From Calditrichota bacterium (GTDB taxonomy: Bacteria; Electryoneota; AABM5-125-24; Hatepunaeales; Hatepunaeaceae): a stretch of DNA of 33,554 nt. Below are positions 6,631-16,058 of this stretch, one piece after another. A model generated the notes under the pieces. The model did not search any database. It worked only from the letters and a program-made list of their open reading frames with translations, and had not been told where the DNA came from. The translations under genes and the position numbers were made by a program. The stretch is from assembly GCA_018644935.1 (NCBI GenBank), contig JABGPL010000046.1, positions 1 to 33,554 on the forward strand. Reading direction: 5' to 3'. How positions within the stretch are numbered: the first letter of the stretch is position 1; each line of letters opens with the position of its first letter.

Positions 6631-8019
6631 TCAATCAGAAAGCTGAAATCCGTATTGTTTAGTACCTTCCTTTTTCATACCCATTTCTTTTATTCCAGAT
6701 CTCTTGCGCATGAAAGTTGGGATTTCCCAATCATTTGGTGGATCACTGTCAAGATCTACCTCGAGATGAATTCTCTTTCCTGATTTCGGTTCGGGCACAT
6801 TCGAATTGCTCACGTCAGCGACATTAGTGGAAATTATTTCATTGCGGGTGGGCTGACTAAATCCCGGGCTAGAACTATCGTTTCTGATTGCCTCTGTTGG
6901 TTCACTTCCCAATACCGATTGTGAAACACCCTGTGTATCTGCTATTAACACATTTGCAACTTCATCATCATGACCATTACCCGTAGACTCCTTATCCGAA
7001 TGGTCGTTTTTCTTAAAAGCCTGGCTCGCACGAAAATGTTGTTTTTGAGGATTGTCAAAGCCGGTTGCAATAATTGTAACCCCATATGACTCGCCAACAT
7101 CTTCCTTCAAAACCATACCATGAAATGAGACTGCATCTGAACCAATTTTTGCCTCAATCATAGTCATCGTTTCGTTAACTTCAAAGGCTGTAATGTTCTC
7201 AGGACCAGTAATATTCACGAGTACTTTTTGAGCGCCTTCGATAGAGACATGCTCGAGCATTTTACATTCAAGTGCCTCGGCTGTAGCCGTCTTTGCCCTT
7301 TCCTCACCTTCTGCTTTTCCTATTCCTACAAAAGCATCGCCTCCATTGCGAATAACAGATTTTATATCTGCAAAATCGAGGTTGACAACACCAGGGTAGG
7401 AAACGAGATCGGAAACTCCTCTGGTAGCATTTGATAACACAGTATCTATTATTCGATATGCTTCTGTCATTGGAGTTTTTGCGTTTACTATTGACATCAC
7501 CTGTTGATTAGGAATTACAATTAGCGTATCAACATATTCCCGAAGTTCGTCAATGCCTGCCTGAGCTATTTCAAGCCGGCCCTTCCCTTCCCAATGGAAA
7601 GGCAGGGTTACGATGGCAACGGTTAATATATCAAGTTCTTTCGCTATCTTAGCAATACGCGGTGAAGCCCCTGTACCCGTGCCCTTTCCCATTCCAGCAG
7701 TCAGAAAAATCAAATCAGCGTCTTTAATAATCTCTTCTATCGCCTCTTTATCCTGCTCAACTGCTTTACCACCAACGTCGGGTTGAGCACCTGTCCCTTC
7801 ACCCTTAGTGAGTGCTTTCCCCAACTGAAACTTGAATTGAGCCCTATTTTGACTCAATGCTTGAATATCGGTGTTCATCGCATGGAACTCTACACCGGTA
7901 AATCCTGACTCTACCATGCGGTTTACAGCGTTTCCACCTGCACCGCCAACTGCGATAACCAGAAGTTTTGTCTGGATCGCAGGTTCATCACTGTATGTAA
8001 GGTTTAATGAGTGATTCAC
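6631..8019 (-). CDS. ftsZ: Cell division GTPase FtsZ, divergent G-box and C-terminal extension
   Basis: 462 residues. FtsZ polymerises with GTP into the Z-ring. Visible motifs: VGGAGGNAVNRM (24-35), FHAMNTDIQAL (45-55), the tubulin/FtsZ G-box (109-117), EGKGR (144-148), and an intact T7 loop NLDFAD (213-218) with the catalytic acidic residues. The G-box reads GMGKGTGTG, with Lys112 (codon 7684-7686) where the family has glycine. PND is changed to PNQ (170-172). A low-complexity linker (about 330-425) leads to the C-terminal conserved peptide DWEIPTFMRKR (430-440), but 22 further residues follow it, while most FtsZ proteins end there. The start is GTG with a strong GGGAGG six bases upstream, the best ribosome site in the cluster and in line with high expression. 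ftsA lies 40 bases upstream. Confidence 0.95.
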   Translation of the reverse strand: MNHSLNLTYSDEPAIQTKLLVIAVGGAGGNAVNRMVESGFTGVEFHAMNTDIQALSQNRAQFKFQLGKALTKGEGTGAQPDVGGKAVEQDKEAIEEIIKDADLIFLTAGMGKGTGTGASPRIAKIAKELDILTVAIVTLPFHWEGKGRLEIAQAGIDELREYVDTLIVIPNQQVMSIVNAKTPMTEAYRIIDTVLSNATRGVSDLVSYPGVVNLDFADIKSVIRNGGDAFVGIGKAEGEERAKTATAEALECKMLEHVSIEGAQKVLVNITGPENITAFEVNETMTMIEAKIGSDAVSFHGMVLKEDVGESYGVTIIATGFDNPQKQHFRASQAFKKNDHSDKESTGNGHDDEVANVLIADTQGVSQSVLGSEPTEAIRNDSSSPGFSQPTRNEIISTNVADVSNSNVPEPKSGKRIHLEVDLDSDPPNDWEIPTFMRKRSGIKEMGMKKEGTKQYGFQLSD

Positions 8020-8059
8020 CTAACACCTCCCTTTGTTAAATGTAAACTTTCTTTGCCGG

Positions 8060-9337
8060 TTAATTAGTAAACCAGCCATATAATCTTTCAATGTTCTTTC
8101 CGAAACCACGAAAAGAAAACGCAGTATCATCTGAATTAGTAGCCTCTGAATTATTTATTAATCCATATCTTACAAGACCTACACAGGTCGAGTAAATAGG
8201 ATTACACAGGTTTTTCTCCATCTTGACCGATGTTGCCGGAACACCAATCCGAACAGGCAACCCAAATACCTGTTCACTCAACGACTTAATTCCTTTCAAC
8301 TGTGCACTTCCACCTGTTAAAACAATTCCTGACAACCCCGAGTTAGAATTGTCTTCTTTCAATTGGTCATTTATGCTTTCCAGTAATTCTTCAACCCGGG
8401 CATGGACAACAAAATTCAGATCGCCAGCAGTCACGTAGCGTGAATCTGTGGATTTTCCTGCATCAACAGATATCTCAATGTTTGGGTCCTGTACTTGACC
8501 TGTATTGCCATAATTTACTTTTAGCCGCTCAGCGACCTTTATTGGAATATCAAAGGCATCTGATACATCTTTCGTAACAATTTCACCTGCATATTTACTA
8601 CGTCTGGTCGATTCTATTGCACCGTTTTTAAATATCGCACAATCTATTGTTCCGCCGCCAAAATTAATAACTACAACACCTTTTGTCATTTCCGAATTCA
8701 TCAGAACACCAAAACCAGATGCCACTGATTCCAGTACAATTTCCCTCACTCCCAATCCTGCTTCAAGAATACATCTCTCAAGGTTTTTAATCGAATTTCT
8801 AAACCCGGACATACGGTGCATTTTGACCGTTAATTTTTCACCCTTTAAACCAACTGGACTGGATACAGAACCGAAATTTTTTACAATGTAATTATCAACA
8901 ATAACCTGAAATATCTGATGATCCGGTGGAGCTGAGACCACATTTGCATTCCCAATTGCCCTTTCAATATCCCTACTGGTTATTGTACCTGCTTCACCAT
9001 TGTTAAAACCGCCTTGTGAGATTAAAACAGAACCGCTGAGCTTTAGCGATTCGATATGGCTTCCGGTTATGCTGACAATTGCATTGCCAACTCTCACTCC
9101 AGCCATTCTCTGGGCCTTGTCTACAGCCTCCCGCACTGATATCATAGATTTCCGTGCATCCACAATCACACTGTCAATTATTCCAACTGAGGAAACTAAC
9201 GCATAACCCACAATTTGAATGTTGATAGGATCAGTTACATCAGCAATAACGGCCTTTGTATTTACAGTTCCGGCATCAATCGCAAGCATATATTTTGGTT
9301 GTCCCAAAATCAACTCGCCACGATTGTAGATTTGCAA
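8060..9337 (-). CDS. ftsA: Cell division protein FtsA (actin-like Z-ring anchor)
   Basis: About 425 residues. FtsA tethers FtsZ to the membrane. The actin-like fold is shown by AIDAGTVNTKAV (phosphate-1), the SHS2-type subdomain VSAPPDHQIFQVIVDNY, phosphate-2 VVINFGGGTIDCAIF, AGEIVTKDVSDAF, and the adenosine motif IVLTGGSAQLKGI. Phosphate-2 begins with Asn225 where Asp is usual (DIGGGT). The C-terminus FGKNIERLYGWFTN looks like the amphipathic membrane-targeting helix. The start is uncertain: no ATG precedes the fold until 9289, which leaves MLAIDAG and clips the first strand, so an upstream TTG (9337, 9310 or 9304) is more likely; 9337 follows AAGAGATGTCAGGA. The gene follows ftsQ by 14 bases and precedes ftsZ. 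Confidence 0.9.
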   Translation of the reverse strand: MQIYNRGELILGQPKYMLAIDAGTVNTKAVIADVTDPINIQIVGYALVSSVGIIDSVIVDARKSMISVREAVDKAQRMAGVRVGNAIVSITGSHIESLKLSGSVLISQGGFNNGEAGTITSRDIERAIGNANVVSAPPDHQIFQVIVDNYIVKNFGSVSSPVGLKGEKLTVKMHRMSGFRNSIKNLERCILEAGLGVREIVLESVASGFGVLMNSEMTKGVVVINFGGGTIDCAIFKNGAIESTRRSKYAGEIVTKDVSDAFDIPIKVAERLKVNYGNTGQVQDPNIEISVDAGKSTDSRYVTAGDLNFVVHARVEELLESINDQLKEDNSNSGLSGIVLTGGSAQLKGIKSLSEQVFGLPVRIGVPATSVKMEKNLCNPIYSTCVGLVRYGLINNSEATNSDDTAFSFRGFGKNIERLYGWFTN

Positions 9338-9351
9338 ATTCCTGACATCTC

Positions 9352-10131
9352 TTATCCAGCTCCCATCACAACCATATCATCGAAACTAAGATCTATATAA
9401 TTTAAATCTTCAGGTAAATCGCAAACTTGCTGTTTTAAAAACGTCTCGAGTGTCCTCAGATTAGTCTCCGTGATTTCTCTTTTCGTTCTAATACCTGCGC
9501 CTCGGTTCCTAAGCTTCATTTTTACATCGTCTTCTCCAACCACCAATTCACTCAAATGGCTATGAACAACAGGAAATTCTCTTGTAATTTTATCAGCAAG
9601 TCGAATCGCTTCTTTGAACAATGTCGATCTCAATAAACGATTCTCTTTAAGGGAAGAAAACGAAATTACAGGCAAATCAATAACCTCACCAGCACCAACA
9701 ATTGGAAATGTAATACCATCTGAATCGACAAGACGAATCTCTCCATTTCCGAGCACTGCTATTGGATTACGTTCCTGCACTTGAATTTTCAACCGTCCTG
9801 GCAAACTCCTCAGGACACGTGCATATTTAACTGCAGGCATTGCCATCACTCTTTGTGCAATTGAGTCGATTGGCAGACTCATTAGATTGGAACCAAGTTC
9901 TAATCTCGCAACTTCCAAAACATCTGTTTCCGGGAAACGCTCTAAACCGGTTATTTCAATTACCTGTAATTTCCCCCATGAGCTATCTTCGAGCCAATTT
10001 ACTACAAAATCCCATGCCAGAGGAGTGCCAATAATCAAAGTCATAAAAACCAAAACAAACACTGTTTTCCAGAATGATTGACTAAAAAACCTGACCTCAC
10101 CTTTTCCTGAGTTTTGACTATATTTCATCAT
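9352..10131 (-). CDS. ftsQ: Cell division protein FtsQ/DivIB
   Basis: 259 residues. A short cytoplasmic N-terminus with basic residues, one membrane helix (about 22-42, WKTVFVLVFMTLIIGTPLAW), then a POTRA-type domain (LQVIEITGLERFPETDVL) and the FtsQ beta domain with RSLPGRLKIQVQERNPIAVL. FtsQ is a bitopic protein that, with FtsL and FtsB, links early and late division proteins in the periplasm. The ATG overlaps the end of murB by 14 bases and the stop is followed closely by ftsA, the usual order murB-ftsQ-ftsA. Sequence is weakly conserved, as is normal for FtsQ; position plus the POTRA pattern make the call. Confidence 0.87.
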   Translation of the reverse strand: MMKYSQNSGKGEVRFFSQSFWKTVFVLVFMTLIIGTPLAWDFVVNWLEDSSWGKLQVIEITGLERFPETDVLEVARLELGSNLMSLPIDSIAQRVMAMPAVKYARVLRSLPGRLKIQVQERNPIAVLGNGEIRLVDSDGITFPIVGAGEVIDLPVISFSSLKENRLLRSTLFKEAIRLADKITREFPVVHSHLSELVVGEDDVKMKLRNRGAGIRTKREITETNLRTLETFLKQQVCDLPEDLNYIDLSFDDMVVMGAG

Positions 10132-11074
10132 TAAATCCCAGTAGTTGCAACTCTAACTCAAGTTCTATGTTATGATTGTCCTGAACCAACATTTTTATCG
10201 TATTGATTAGATCTACAACATCACTTGCAGTTCCACCTCTGGTGTTAATTGCAAAATTTGCATGTGAAGGAGAAATCTCCATCCCACCGAATTGCATTCC
10301 TTTACCTCCGACCGATTCAATGAGTTTCGCAGCATAATTATCAGGTGGATTCTTAAACAAACTCCCAGCCGATGGCAATGTCATGATGTTCCGTCTGTAT
10401 CGCTCTGTTATTGTATCTTCGACGACTTGAAGAAGTTTCTCTGATTTTTCAGGGACTAATAAAAACTCCGCTCCGAAAATAGTCTTCCCGTCTAATCCAG
10501 TGGAAGACCTATAAGAATATTTTGCGTCGTGTTTGCTGATCGTTTGAATTTTTCCTTCATTACAGATAACATTTGTGCTGATCAGATGATCTGAGATTGA
10601 TGATCCAAATGCACCGCAATTCATTTTTAACCAGCCACCTAATCCTCCAGGAATGCCACTTAATTTCTCAAGCCCTCCCAATCCGTTTTCGGCAGCTTTT
10701 CTAACGATATCATTTCCCCATTGTCCGGCACCGGCAATTAGACGGTTGCCATCAATATCGATATTTCTGCACGATTCAGCCAGATCAATCACACATCCGT
10801 CAAAACCCATGTCACTGACCAGCATGTTTGTACCATACCCAATGATGGTGTACTGAATACCCTTCGAGACACAGAATTTAATCAGTTTCGAGACATCCTC
10901 AATTGAACCTGGATAAGCATACAATGATGCCGGACCTCCAATTCTGAATGATGTGTGACCAGACATCGGTTCATTTATCAGAAATCGTCCGCGAATATCC
11001 GCCTGCATTTCCTCGACCAATTGGTTCGATAAAAAGTGATCTGAAATGGGGATATGTTCAGCCGAATGACTCAA
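10118..11074 (-). CDS. murB: UDP-N-acetylenolpyruvoylglucosamine reductase MurB
   Basis: About 318 residues. MurB reduces UDP-GlcNAc-enolpyruvate to UDP-MurNAc with NADPH and FAD. FAD-binding segments are TSFRIGGPASLYAYP, IIGYGTNMLVSD and SGIPGGLGGWLKMNCGAFG. The catalytic serine lies in SAGSLFKNPPDNYAAKLIE and the terminal acid is in IELELELQLLGF. The short C-terminal lobe with YSYRSS places it near type II MurB. The first possible start is TTG 11074, overlapping the murC stop (TTGA), which fits the coupling pattern in this cluster; ATG 11008, with GAGGAA just upstream, is an alternative. The family core begins after both candidates. Confidence 0.93.
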   Translation of the reverse strand: MSHSAEHIPISDHFLSNQLVEEMQADIRGRFLINEPMSGHTSFRIGGPASLYAYPGSIEDVSKLIKFCVSKGIQYTIIGYGTNMLVSDMGFDGCVIDLAESCRNIDIDGNRLIAGAGQWGNDIVRKAAENGLGGLEKLSGIPGGLGGWLKMNCGAFGSSISDHLISTNVICNEGKIQTISKHDAKYSYRSSTGLDGKTIFGAEFLLVPEKSEKLLQVVEDTITERYRRNIMTLPSAGSLFKNPPDNYAAKLIESVGGKGMQFGGMEISPSHANFAINTRGGTASDVVDLINTIKMLVQDNHNIELELELQLLGFNDEI

Positions 11075-12456
11075 AGTTCTTTTAGCCCCTCCAAGATTGA
11101 CGGGAGGATCTGATCGACGCTACCCGCACCAATTACCATTACCATGTCACCCGGTTTCGCAATTTCGCAGACAACATCCCGGACTTTTTCAATTTCTTCG
11201 ACATATATAACTGATTTGTGTCCGAATTTCCGCGCTGCATCCGAAATCAATTTTCCGGTTACACCCTCGATCGGGTCTTCACGTGCAGGGTAAATTGGCA
11301 ATACTATTGCTGTATCCGCCCCAAGCAGAGACTGACCGAATTGCTCAGCTAAAACAGCTGTCCTGCTGTACAAATGTGCTTGAAAAACAACGATGACCCT
11401 TCGATTCCACGCGGTTTTTGCGACGTCAATAACAGCTGTAACTGCCGTTGGGTGATGACCGAAATCACTAACCAGCATTATGTCGTTTTCATCCCCAATT
11501 ATCTCGAATCGTCGATGAACTCCACCGAATCCCTCAAGGGCAGATTTTATGTTTTTAAAAGACACCCCAAGTTCTTGAGCAATTGCAATTGCTCCCAATG
11601 CATTCAAAATATTGTATCTACCTGGCAACGGCAGCGTTATTTCCCCTAACACCTTGCTCTCAATTTCAACCGAAAAAGTCGAATTCATGCCCTTGTACTC
11701 AGCACTAACTGCCTGAACATCAGCTTGGGGTGAAAATCCATATGAAACCACGTTGCGCTTTATTCTCGGCAAAATCGGGTGCAACGATGGTTCATCCAAA
11801 CAGACAACTACCCGACCATAAAACGGAGTATTGTTTGCGAATTGAACAAAAGCATCCTCTAACTTTTCAAAGCTCCCATAGCACTCCAAATGGTCTCGGT
11901 CAATGTTGTTTATCAAAACCATAACCGGTGCCAGACGCAGAAATGACTTATCATATTCATCTGCTTCTGCTATCAATATTTCACCTCTACCCGACCTGAC
12001 TCCTCCACCAAGTTTGCTGAGCCTACCTCCAACGATTACTGTCGGATCAAGATTTCCTGCTGTAATAATCTCACCCACTAAACTGGTGACGGTTGTCTTC
12101 CCGTGGCTTCCAGAAATCGCAATCCCAGTTTTCATCCTCATCAGTTCAGCCAGAAGTTCTGCACGTGGTATATTGGGAATATTCTGCTCGATTGCAGCCT
12201 GTAATTCAACATTTTCGCCGCGGACAGCACTCGAATATATCACAACGTCAACATTCTTTACCCAGGAAGCCTTATGTCCGATGTGAACAGTTGCCCCTAA
12301 TTTCTCAAGTCTATCGGTTACTTCACTACCAACAAGGTCGCTTCCCGCAACCTCAAATCCTGAAGCTAACATCACCTCGGCGAGTCCGGACATTCCTGAG
12401 CCACCAATTCCAATGAACCATGCCCGGCGGAATCTCTTCAATATTAATTGATTCAT
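11071..12456 (-). CDS. murC: UDP-N-acetylmuramate--L-alanine ligase MurC
   Basis: 461 residues, normal length. It adds L-alanine to UDP-MurNAc using ATP. The N-terminal UDP-binding domain has FIGIGGSGMSGLAEVML (15-31). The ATP loop is AISGSHGKTTVTSL, the central domain has EADEYDKSF and NIDRDHLECYGSF, and the C-terminal domain has DFGHHPTAV, where many MurC have DYAHHPTE. The ATG overlaps the murG stop by four bases (ATGA), and the end overlaps murB likewise. Nothing points to MurC-Ddl fusion. Confidence 0.95.
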   Translation of the reverse strand: MNQLILKRFRRAWFIGIGGSGMSGLAEVMLASGFEVAGSDLVGSEVTDRLEKLGATVHIGHKASWVKNVDVVIYSSAVRGENVELQAAIEQNIPNIPRAELLAELMRMKTGIAISGSHGKTTVTSLVGEIITAGNLDPTVIVGGRLSKLGGGVRSGRGEILIAEADEYDKSFLRLAPVMVLINNIDRDHLECYGSFEKLEDAFVQFANNTPFYGRVVVCLDEPSLHPILPRIKRNVVSYGFSPQADVQAVSAEYKGMNSTFSVEIESKVLGEITLPLPGRYNILNALGAIAIAQELGVSFKNIKSALEGFGGVHRRFEIIGDENDIMLVSDFGHHPTAVTAVIDVAKTAWNRRVIVVFQAHLYSRTAVLAEQFGQSLLGADTAIVLPIYPAREDPIEGVTGKLISDAARKFGHKSVIYVEEIEKVRDVVCEIAKPGDMVMVIGAGSVDQILPSILEGLKEL

Positions 12457-13556
12457 GCCAATGCCCTGAAGATTTCATCTCCAATAATCTTTGCTGCATT
12501 CGGTGTTGCCAGTTTCTTCATTTCCAACGACATTCGAGTATTTGTTTCCGCCTCAGTTAACTTTTCTAAAGCTATCATCAGTGTTTCACCGGTTAAATCT
12601 TTGTTTAGGATTAACTTCGCTGCTCCTGCTTTTTCAACTGCTCGGCCATTAGCTACTTGATGTCCTCCCGTTGAATATGGAAACGGGATTAGGACAGCTG
12701 GCTTTTCAAATCTTGCCAATTCTGCGAGTGTCATTGCCCCACATCTTGCGACAACAACATTTGAGGCTTTATAGGCTTTTAACATTTTCTGGTGATCAAA
12801 GAATTCTGAGATTATCAATCTTTGCTTGTGCTTTTCAGGGATATTAATTGATCCTTCGTGGTGTTTTCCAACTTGCCAGATCAGGTTGTAACCTCTTTCG
12901 ATTAGTTCCGATTTAACCCTTCCTGTCACTTTGTTAATTGTCAAAGCACCACCACTACCACCTGTTATCAAGATGGTTTTTCTATCTGGATCTATTCCTA
13001 ATTCGCGTCTGGCATCTTCTTGTGAACAATCGACATTTAGGTTTTTTACTGGATTTCCTGAGATTATGATATTCTCTGGATTGGCTTTTAAAAATCCCGC
13101 TGCTGCTTCATATCCGATAAATATCTTCTTTGCTCTTCCTGCCATAAGACGTGTCACCAACCCTGGATATGCATTTGACTCATGAAGAAAATATGGTTTT
13201 CCGAGCAACCAGGCTGCTGCAAGTGCCGGCCAGGCGGAATAACCACCGGTGCCAATAACAAATCTTATCCTGTGAGTCCGAAGGTGGTTAATCCCTTGAA
13301 TTATCCCAATAAAGGCAACAAACGGTAAAATAAGGTTTTTAAGGGAGAGTCCTCGCTGCGGAAAGGACACACGAACGTTACAAAAAGTGTATCCCGCACT
13401 TTTTGATAGTCGTTCCTCAATTTTACCGTTTGCACCGATATAGATAATCCTTAAATCTCTAAATCTTTTCTTTAACTCCTCACAAATATTGAGGGCAGGA
13501 ATTACATGCCCACCGGTACCTCCGCCAGTAGCTGCGCATGAAAAACTCTCAGTCAT
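12453..13556 (-). CDS. murG: UDP-GlcNAc:lipid I N-acetylglucosaminyltransferase MurG
   Basis: 367 residues. MurG makes lipid II at the inner face of the membrane. GT-B glycosyltransferase motifs: ATGGGTGGHVIPALNI near the N-terminus, IGTGGYSAWPALAAAWLLGK, HESNAYPGLVTR (HEQN is more usual), LITGGSGGALTIN, and the UDP-GlcNAc site VARCGAMTLAELARFEKPAV followed by PFPYSTGGHQVANG. The start ATG overlaps the end of ftsW by eight bases. Length and motif order are ordinary. Confidence 0.95.
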   Translation of the reverse strand: MTESFSCAATGGGTGGHVIPALNICEELKKRFRDLRIIYIGANGKIEERLSKSAGYTFCNVRVSFPQRGLSLKNLILPFVAFIGIIQGINHLRTHRIRFVIGTGGYSAWPALAAAWLLGKPYFLHESNAYPGLVTRLMAGRAKKIFIGYEAAAGFLKANPENIIISGNPVKNLNVDCSQEDARRELGIDPDRKTILITGGSGGALTINKVTGRVKSELIERGYNLIWQVGKHHEGSINIPEKHKQRLIISEFFDHQKMLKAYKASNVVVARCGAMTLAELARFEKPAVLIPFPYSTGGHQVANGRAVEKAGAAKLILNKDLTGETLMIALEKLTEAETNTRMSLEMKKLATPNAAKIIGDEIFRALA

Positions 13557-14706
13557 TTGACTTTATCCTGCGAGACAATCGCCAAAGAACTCCCACGGAC
13601 CAAAGAGACAGAATCAGCGAAGTTCCACCCGCGGAAATAAAAGGCAAAGGCAGCCCTGTAATTGGCAGCAAACCAACATTCACACCAATATTTACAAATG
13701 CGTACATAACCAGTGAACACAACAACCCTGCTCCGAGAAGAAAACCGAAATTATCCGGCTGTGCCTTACAAATCAAAACACCTCGATAGAGTAAAATCAA
13801 AAACGCGAGTATAACAGCCGTTGCACCAAACCATCCAAGTTCCTCTCCGACTATTGCCATGATGAAGTCATTGTGACTCTCAGGGAGGTACCTCATTGTC
13901 TGGCATCCCTGCCCAAGTCCACCACCCATAAATCCACCTCTGACCAGTGCTATAAAGCCCTGAGTTTGCTGATAGGGCCATTCTCCGCCCTGATATCCCG
14001 GCAGGAGGTTATACACAAAATCCGTCAGTCTCTGCATTTGATAAGGCTTTATAATTAGCTTTACAATTAGTGCGCCAACTGTAAAGGCGAAGAAGAAATA
14101 CCGTTTACGTAAGCCGCCAAGGAACAAAAGTACACTAACTATAAAGACCAGCATCATGGTGCTTGATAGATCGGGCTGCATCATTGTTAAGGCAAAAAGT
14201 AAAATCGGAGTAATCATTAAATATCCGAGATCTCGATCAAACTTCCTGCCAATCTCAGGATAATCCGCCATATATCTTGCTATGTAAACAATTAACATAC
14301 AACGAGCAATCTCTGAAGATTGCACCTGCACGATCCCAAGGTTCAACCACCTTCTGGTATTGTTTATTGAAGGACCAATCGGTGTAAATAGCTGTAATGT
14401 CATCAAGATGACTATTGCCAACAGCCCGACCTTGATCCACCGTCTATAGATCAGAGGATCAGTAAACATTCCAAACGCCATCACCACTAGTCCAATCATC
14501 GCAATAAACAACTGTCTAAAGAAGAAATGGTATTCTGCAACATAATAACTTGCAGAGTAAACCATTACTACACCGAACGCAGTCAGCGTAAGTGCAGTAA
14601 CGATTAAAAATTCATCACCCTGTCCAAGAACTTTGTCGACATGATAGAATTTTGGCATTCTGTCTTTGAAGCCAAGTCGTTTTAATACCAGTTCAAAAGA
14701 CATCAC
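13549..14706 (-). CDS. ftsW: SEDS glycosyltransferase FtsW
   Basis: About 385 residues with roughly ten membrane helices. FtsW polymerises septal glycan from lipid II together with a class B PBP. SEDS features: MVYSASYYVAEYHFFFRQ after helix 1, RRWLNLGIVQVQSSEIAR, PDLSSTMM, GEELGWFGA, and the signature VNIGVNVGLLPITGLPLPF followed by ISAGGTS. A long cytoplasmic start (about 35 residues) precedes the first helix. Start choice is GTG 14706 or ATG 14703; the latter sits in a TGATG overlap with the murD stop. Order murD-ftsW-murG distinguishes it from RodA. Confidence 0.94.
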   Translation of the reverse strand: MMSFELVLKRLGFKDRMPKFYHVDKVLGQGDEFLIVTALTLTAFGVVMVYSASYYVAEYHFFFRQLFIAMIGLVVMAFGMFTDPLIYRRWIKVGLLAIVILMTLQLFTPIGPSINNTRRWLNLGIVQVQSSEIARCMLIVYIARYMADYPEIGRKFDRDLGYLMITPILLFALTMMQPDLSSTMMLVFIVSVLLFLGGLRKRYFFFAFTVGALIVKLIIKPYQMQRLTDFVYNLLPGYQGGEWPYQQTQGFIALVRGGFMGGGLGQGCQTMRYLPESHNDFIMAIVGEELGWFGATAVILAFLILLYRGVLICKAQPDNFGFLLGAGLLCSLVMYAFVNIGVNVGLLPITGLPLPFISAGGTSLILSLWSVGVLWRLSRRIKSND

Positions 14707-16058
14707 ACCAACTCCATGACTATATCCCGAAACTGATCTCCACGATCTTCAAAGTTTGCAAACATATCGAACGATGTTGCGAGAGGCGAAAACAATACGA
14801 CATCACCGTCTTGTGAGTTTTTTCTTGCCTCATTAATTGCATCAGCAAGTGTTTTGCGATGAACCACCGGCGCGAGTTTACCCAAATCGTCTTCAATCTG
14901 TCTGGCTTCCTCACCAATAAGAACTAATTTCTTTACTTTCCCACGCGCTGTTGGAATCAATTTGCTGTAGCCGTCACCTTTACCACGTCCACCCGCGATC
15001 AAAACAACAGGCTTTGTCATAGCTTCCAATGCAACACGTCCGGAATCAGTATTTGTGGCCTTACTATCATTAATGTAATCAACACCATCTAATTCACGCA
15101 CAAATTCCAACCTGTGCGGTAAGCCCTCAAATTCAGAAACAGCCTTTGAAATGACTTCTGTGGTTATTCCTAATATCAGGGCTGCCGAAATTGCAGCTAA
15201 GGCATTCGCCTGATTGTGTTTCCCGGGAATTTTTACAATATCCAGGTCTAACTCGACATTCTTGTTTCCGTCTGAACCGGGCAAATTAGCAAAATGCATT
15301 TTATCATCTGAAATGAATGCACCCTGATGTAGAGATCTATTTGTTGAAAATGGAAATCGCAGAGAATTTGCAGTCACAATTAGGTCTCGGGTTACATTGT
15401 CGTCCGCATTGTACACTATCCAATCATGTTTGGTTTGATTTGACCATAGATTTGCTTTTGCCCTTTTATAATTCTCATATCCTCCATGCCAGTCAATGTG
15501 ATCGGGAGTTACATTTGTAATAATACTGACATGGGGCTGAAAGGTCTCAATTGACATAAGCTGAAAACTGGAAACCTCCAACGAAATGAGCGAATACTCA
15601 TCCGTTTTTAACGCAATATCACACACTGGCAGTCCGATATTCCCAGCAGTGAATGCACTTCTTCCTGTGTTAGAAAATATTTGACCTAACAATGCTGTTA
15701 CTGTCGATTTCCCATTACTCCCGGTAATAGCAGCAACTTCACCATTAAGATATTCCCATCCGAGTTCCATCTCTCCGATTAATCGTACTCCCTGATTCCG
15801 CCGTTTTTCAACTACTTCCGAATCCAACCTGATGCCAGGACTGACAACGGTCAAATCTACATCTTCTCTTAGAGCTTCCTTGTGGTTTCCAAGCAACACC
15901 TTGCAACTGAGGCTTTCAAACCTGGTCTTTTTCTCCAGGAGCGAACTGTTTTCATTATCATCACTGATAATAATTTCCCAACCGTTAGCGAGTAACAACT
16001 CCGCTGCTGCCGTGCCACTTTTTCCAAAGCCAATGATATGTACTTTTTTTGTTATCAC
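14703..16058 (-). CDS. murD: UDP-N-acetylmuramoylalanine--D-glutamate ligase MurD
   Basis: 451 residues, normal length. It adds D-glutamate to UDP-MurNAc-L-Ala. N-terminal nucleotide fold IIGFGKSGTAAAELL (9-23), ATP loop AITGSNGKSTVTALLGQ, central NVTPDHIDWHGGYENYKRAKA, then YINDSKATNTDSG and IAGGRGKGDGYSKL in the C-terminal domains, all as in the family. The start is GTG, sharing its first base with the mraY stop (TAGTG). The stop is TGA, overlapping ftsW. Confidence 0.95.
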   Translation of the reverse strand: MITKKVHIIGFGKSGTAAAELLLANGWEIIISDDNENSSLLEKKTRFESLSCKVLLGNHKEALREDVDLTVVSPGIRLDSEVVEKRRNQGVRLIGEMELGWEYLNGEVAAITGSNGKSTVTALLGQIFSNTGRSAFTAGNIGLPVCDIALKTDEYSLISLEVSSFQLMSIETFQPHVSIITNVTPDHIDWHGGYENYKRAKANLWSNQTKHDWIVYNADDNVTRDLIVTANSLRFPFSTNRSLHQGAFISDDKMHFANLPGSDGNKNVELDLDIVKIPGKHNQANALAAISAALILGITTEVISKAVSEFEGLPHRLEFVRELDGVDYINDSKATNTDSGRVALEAMTKPVVLIAGGRGKGDGYSKLIPTARGKVKKLVLIGEEARQIEDDLGKLAPVVHRKTLADAINEARKNSQDGDVVLFSPLATSFDMFANFEDRGDQFRDIVMELV

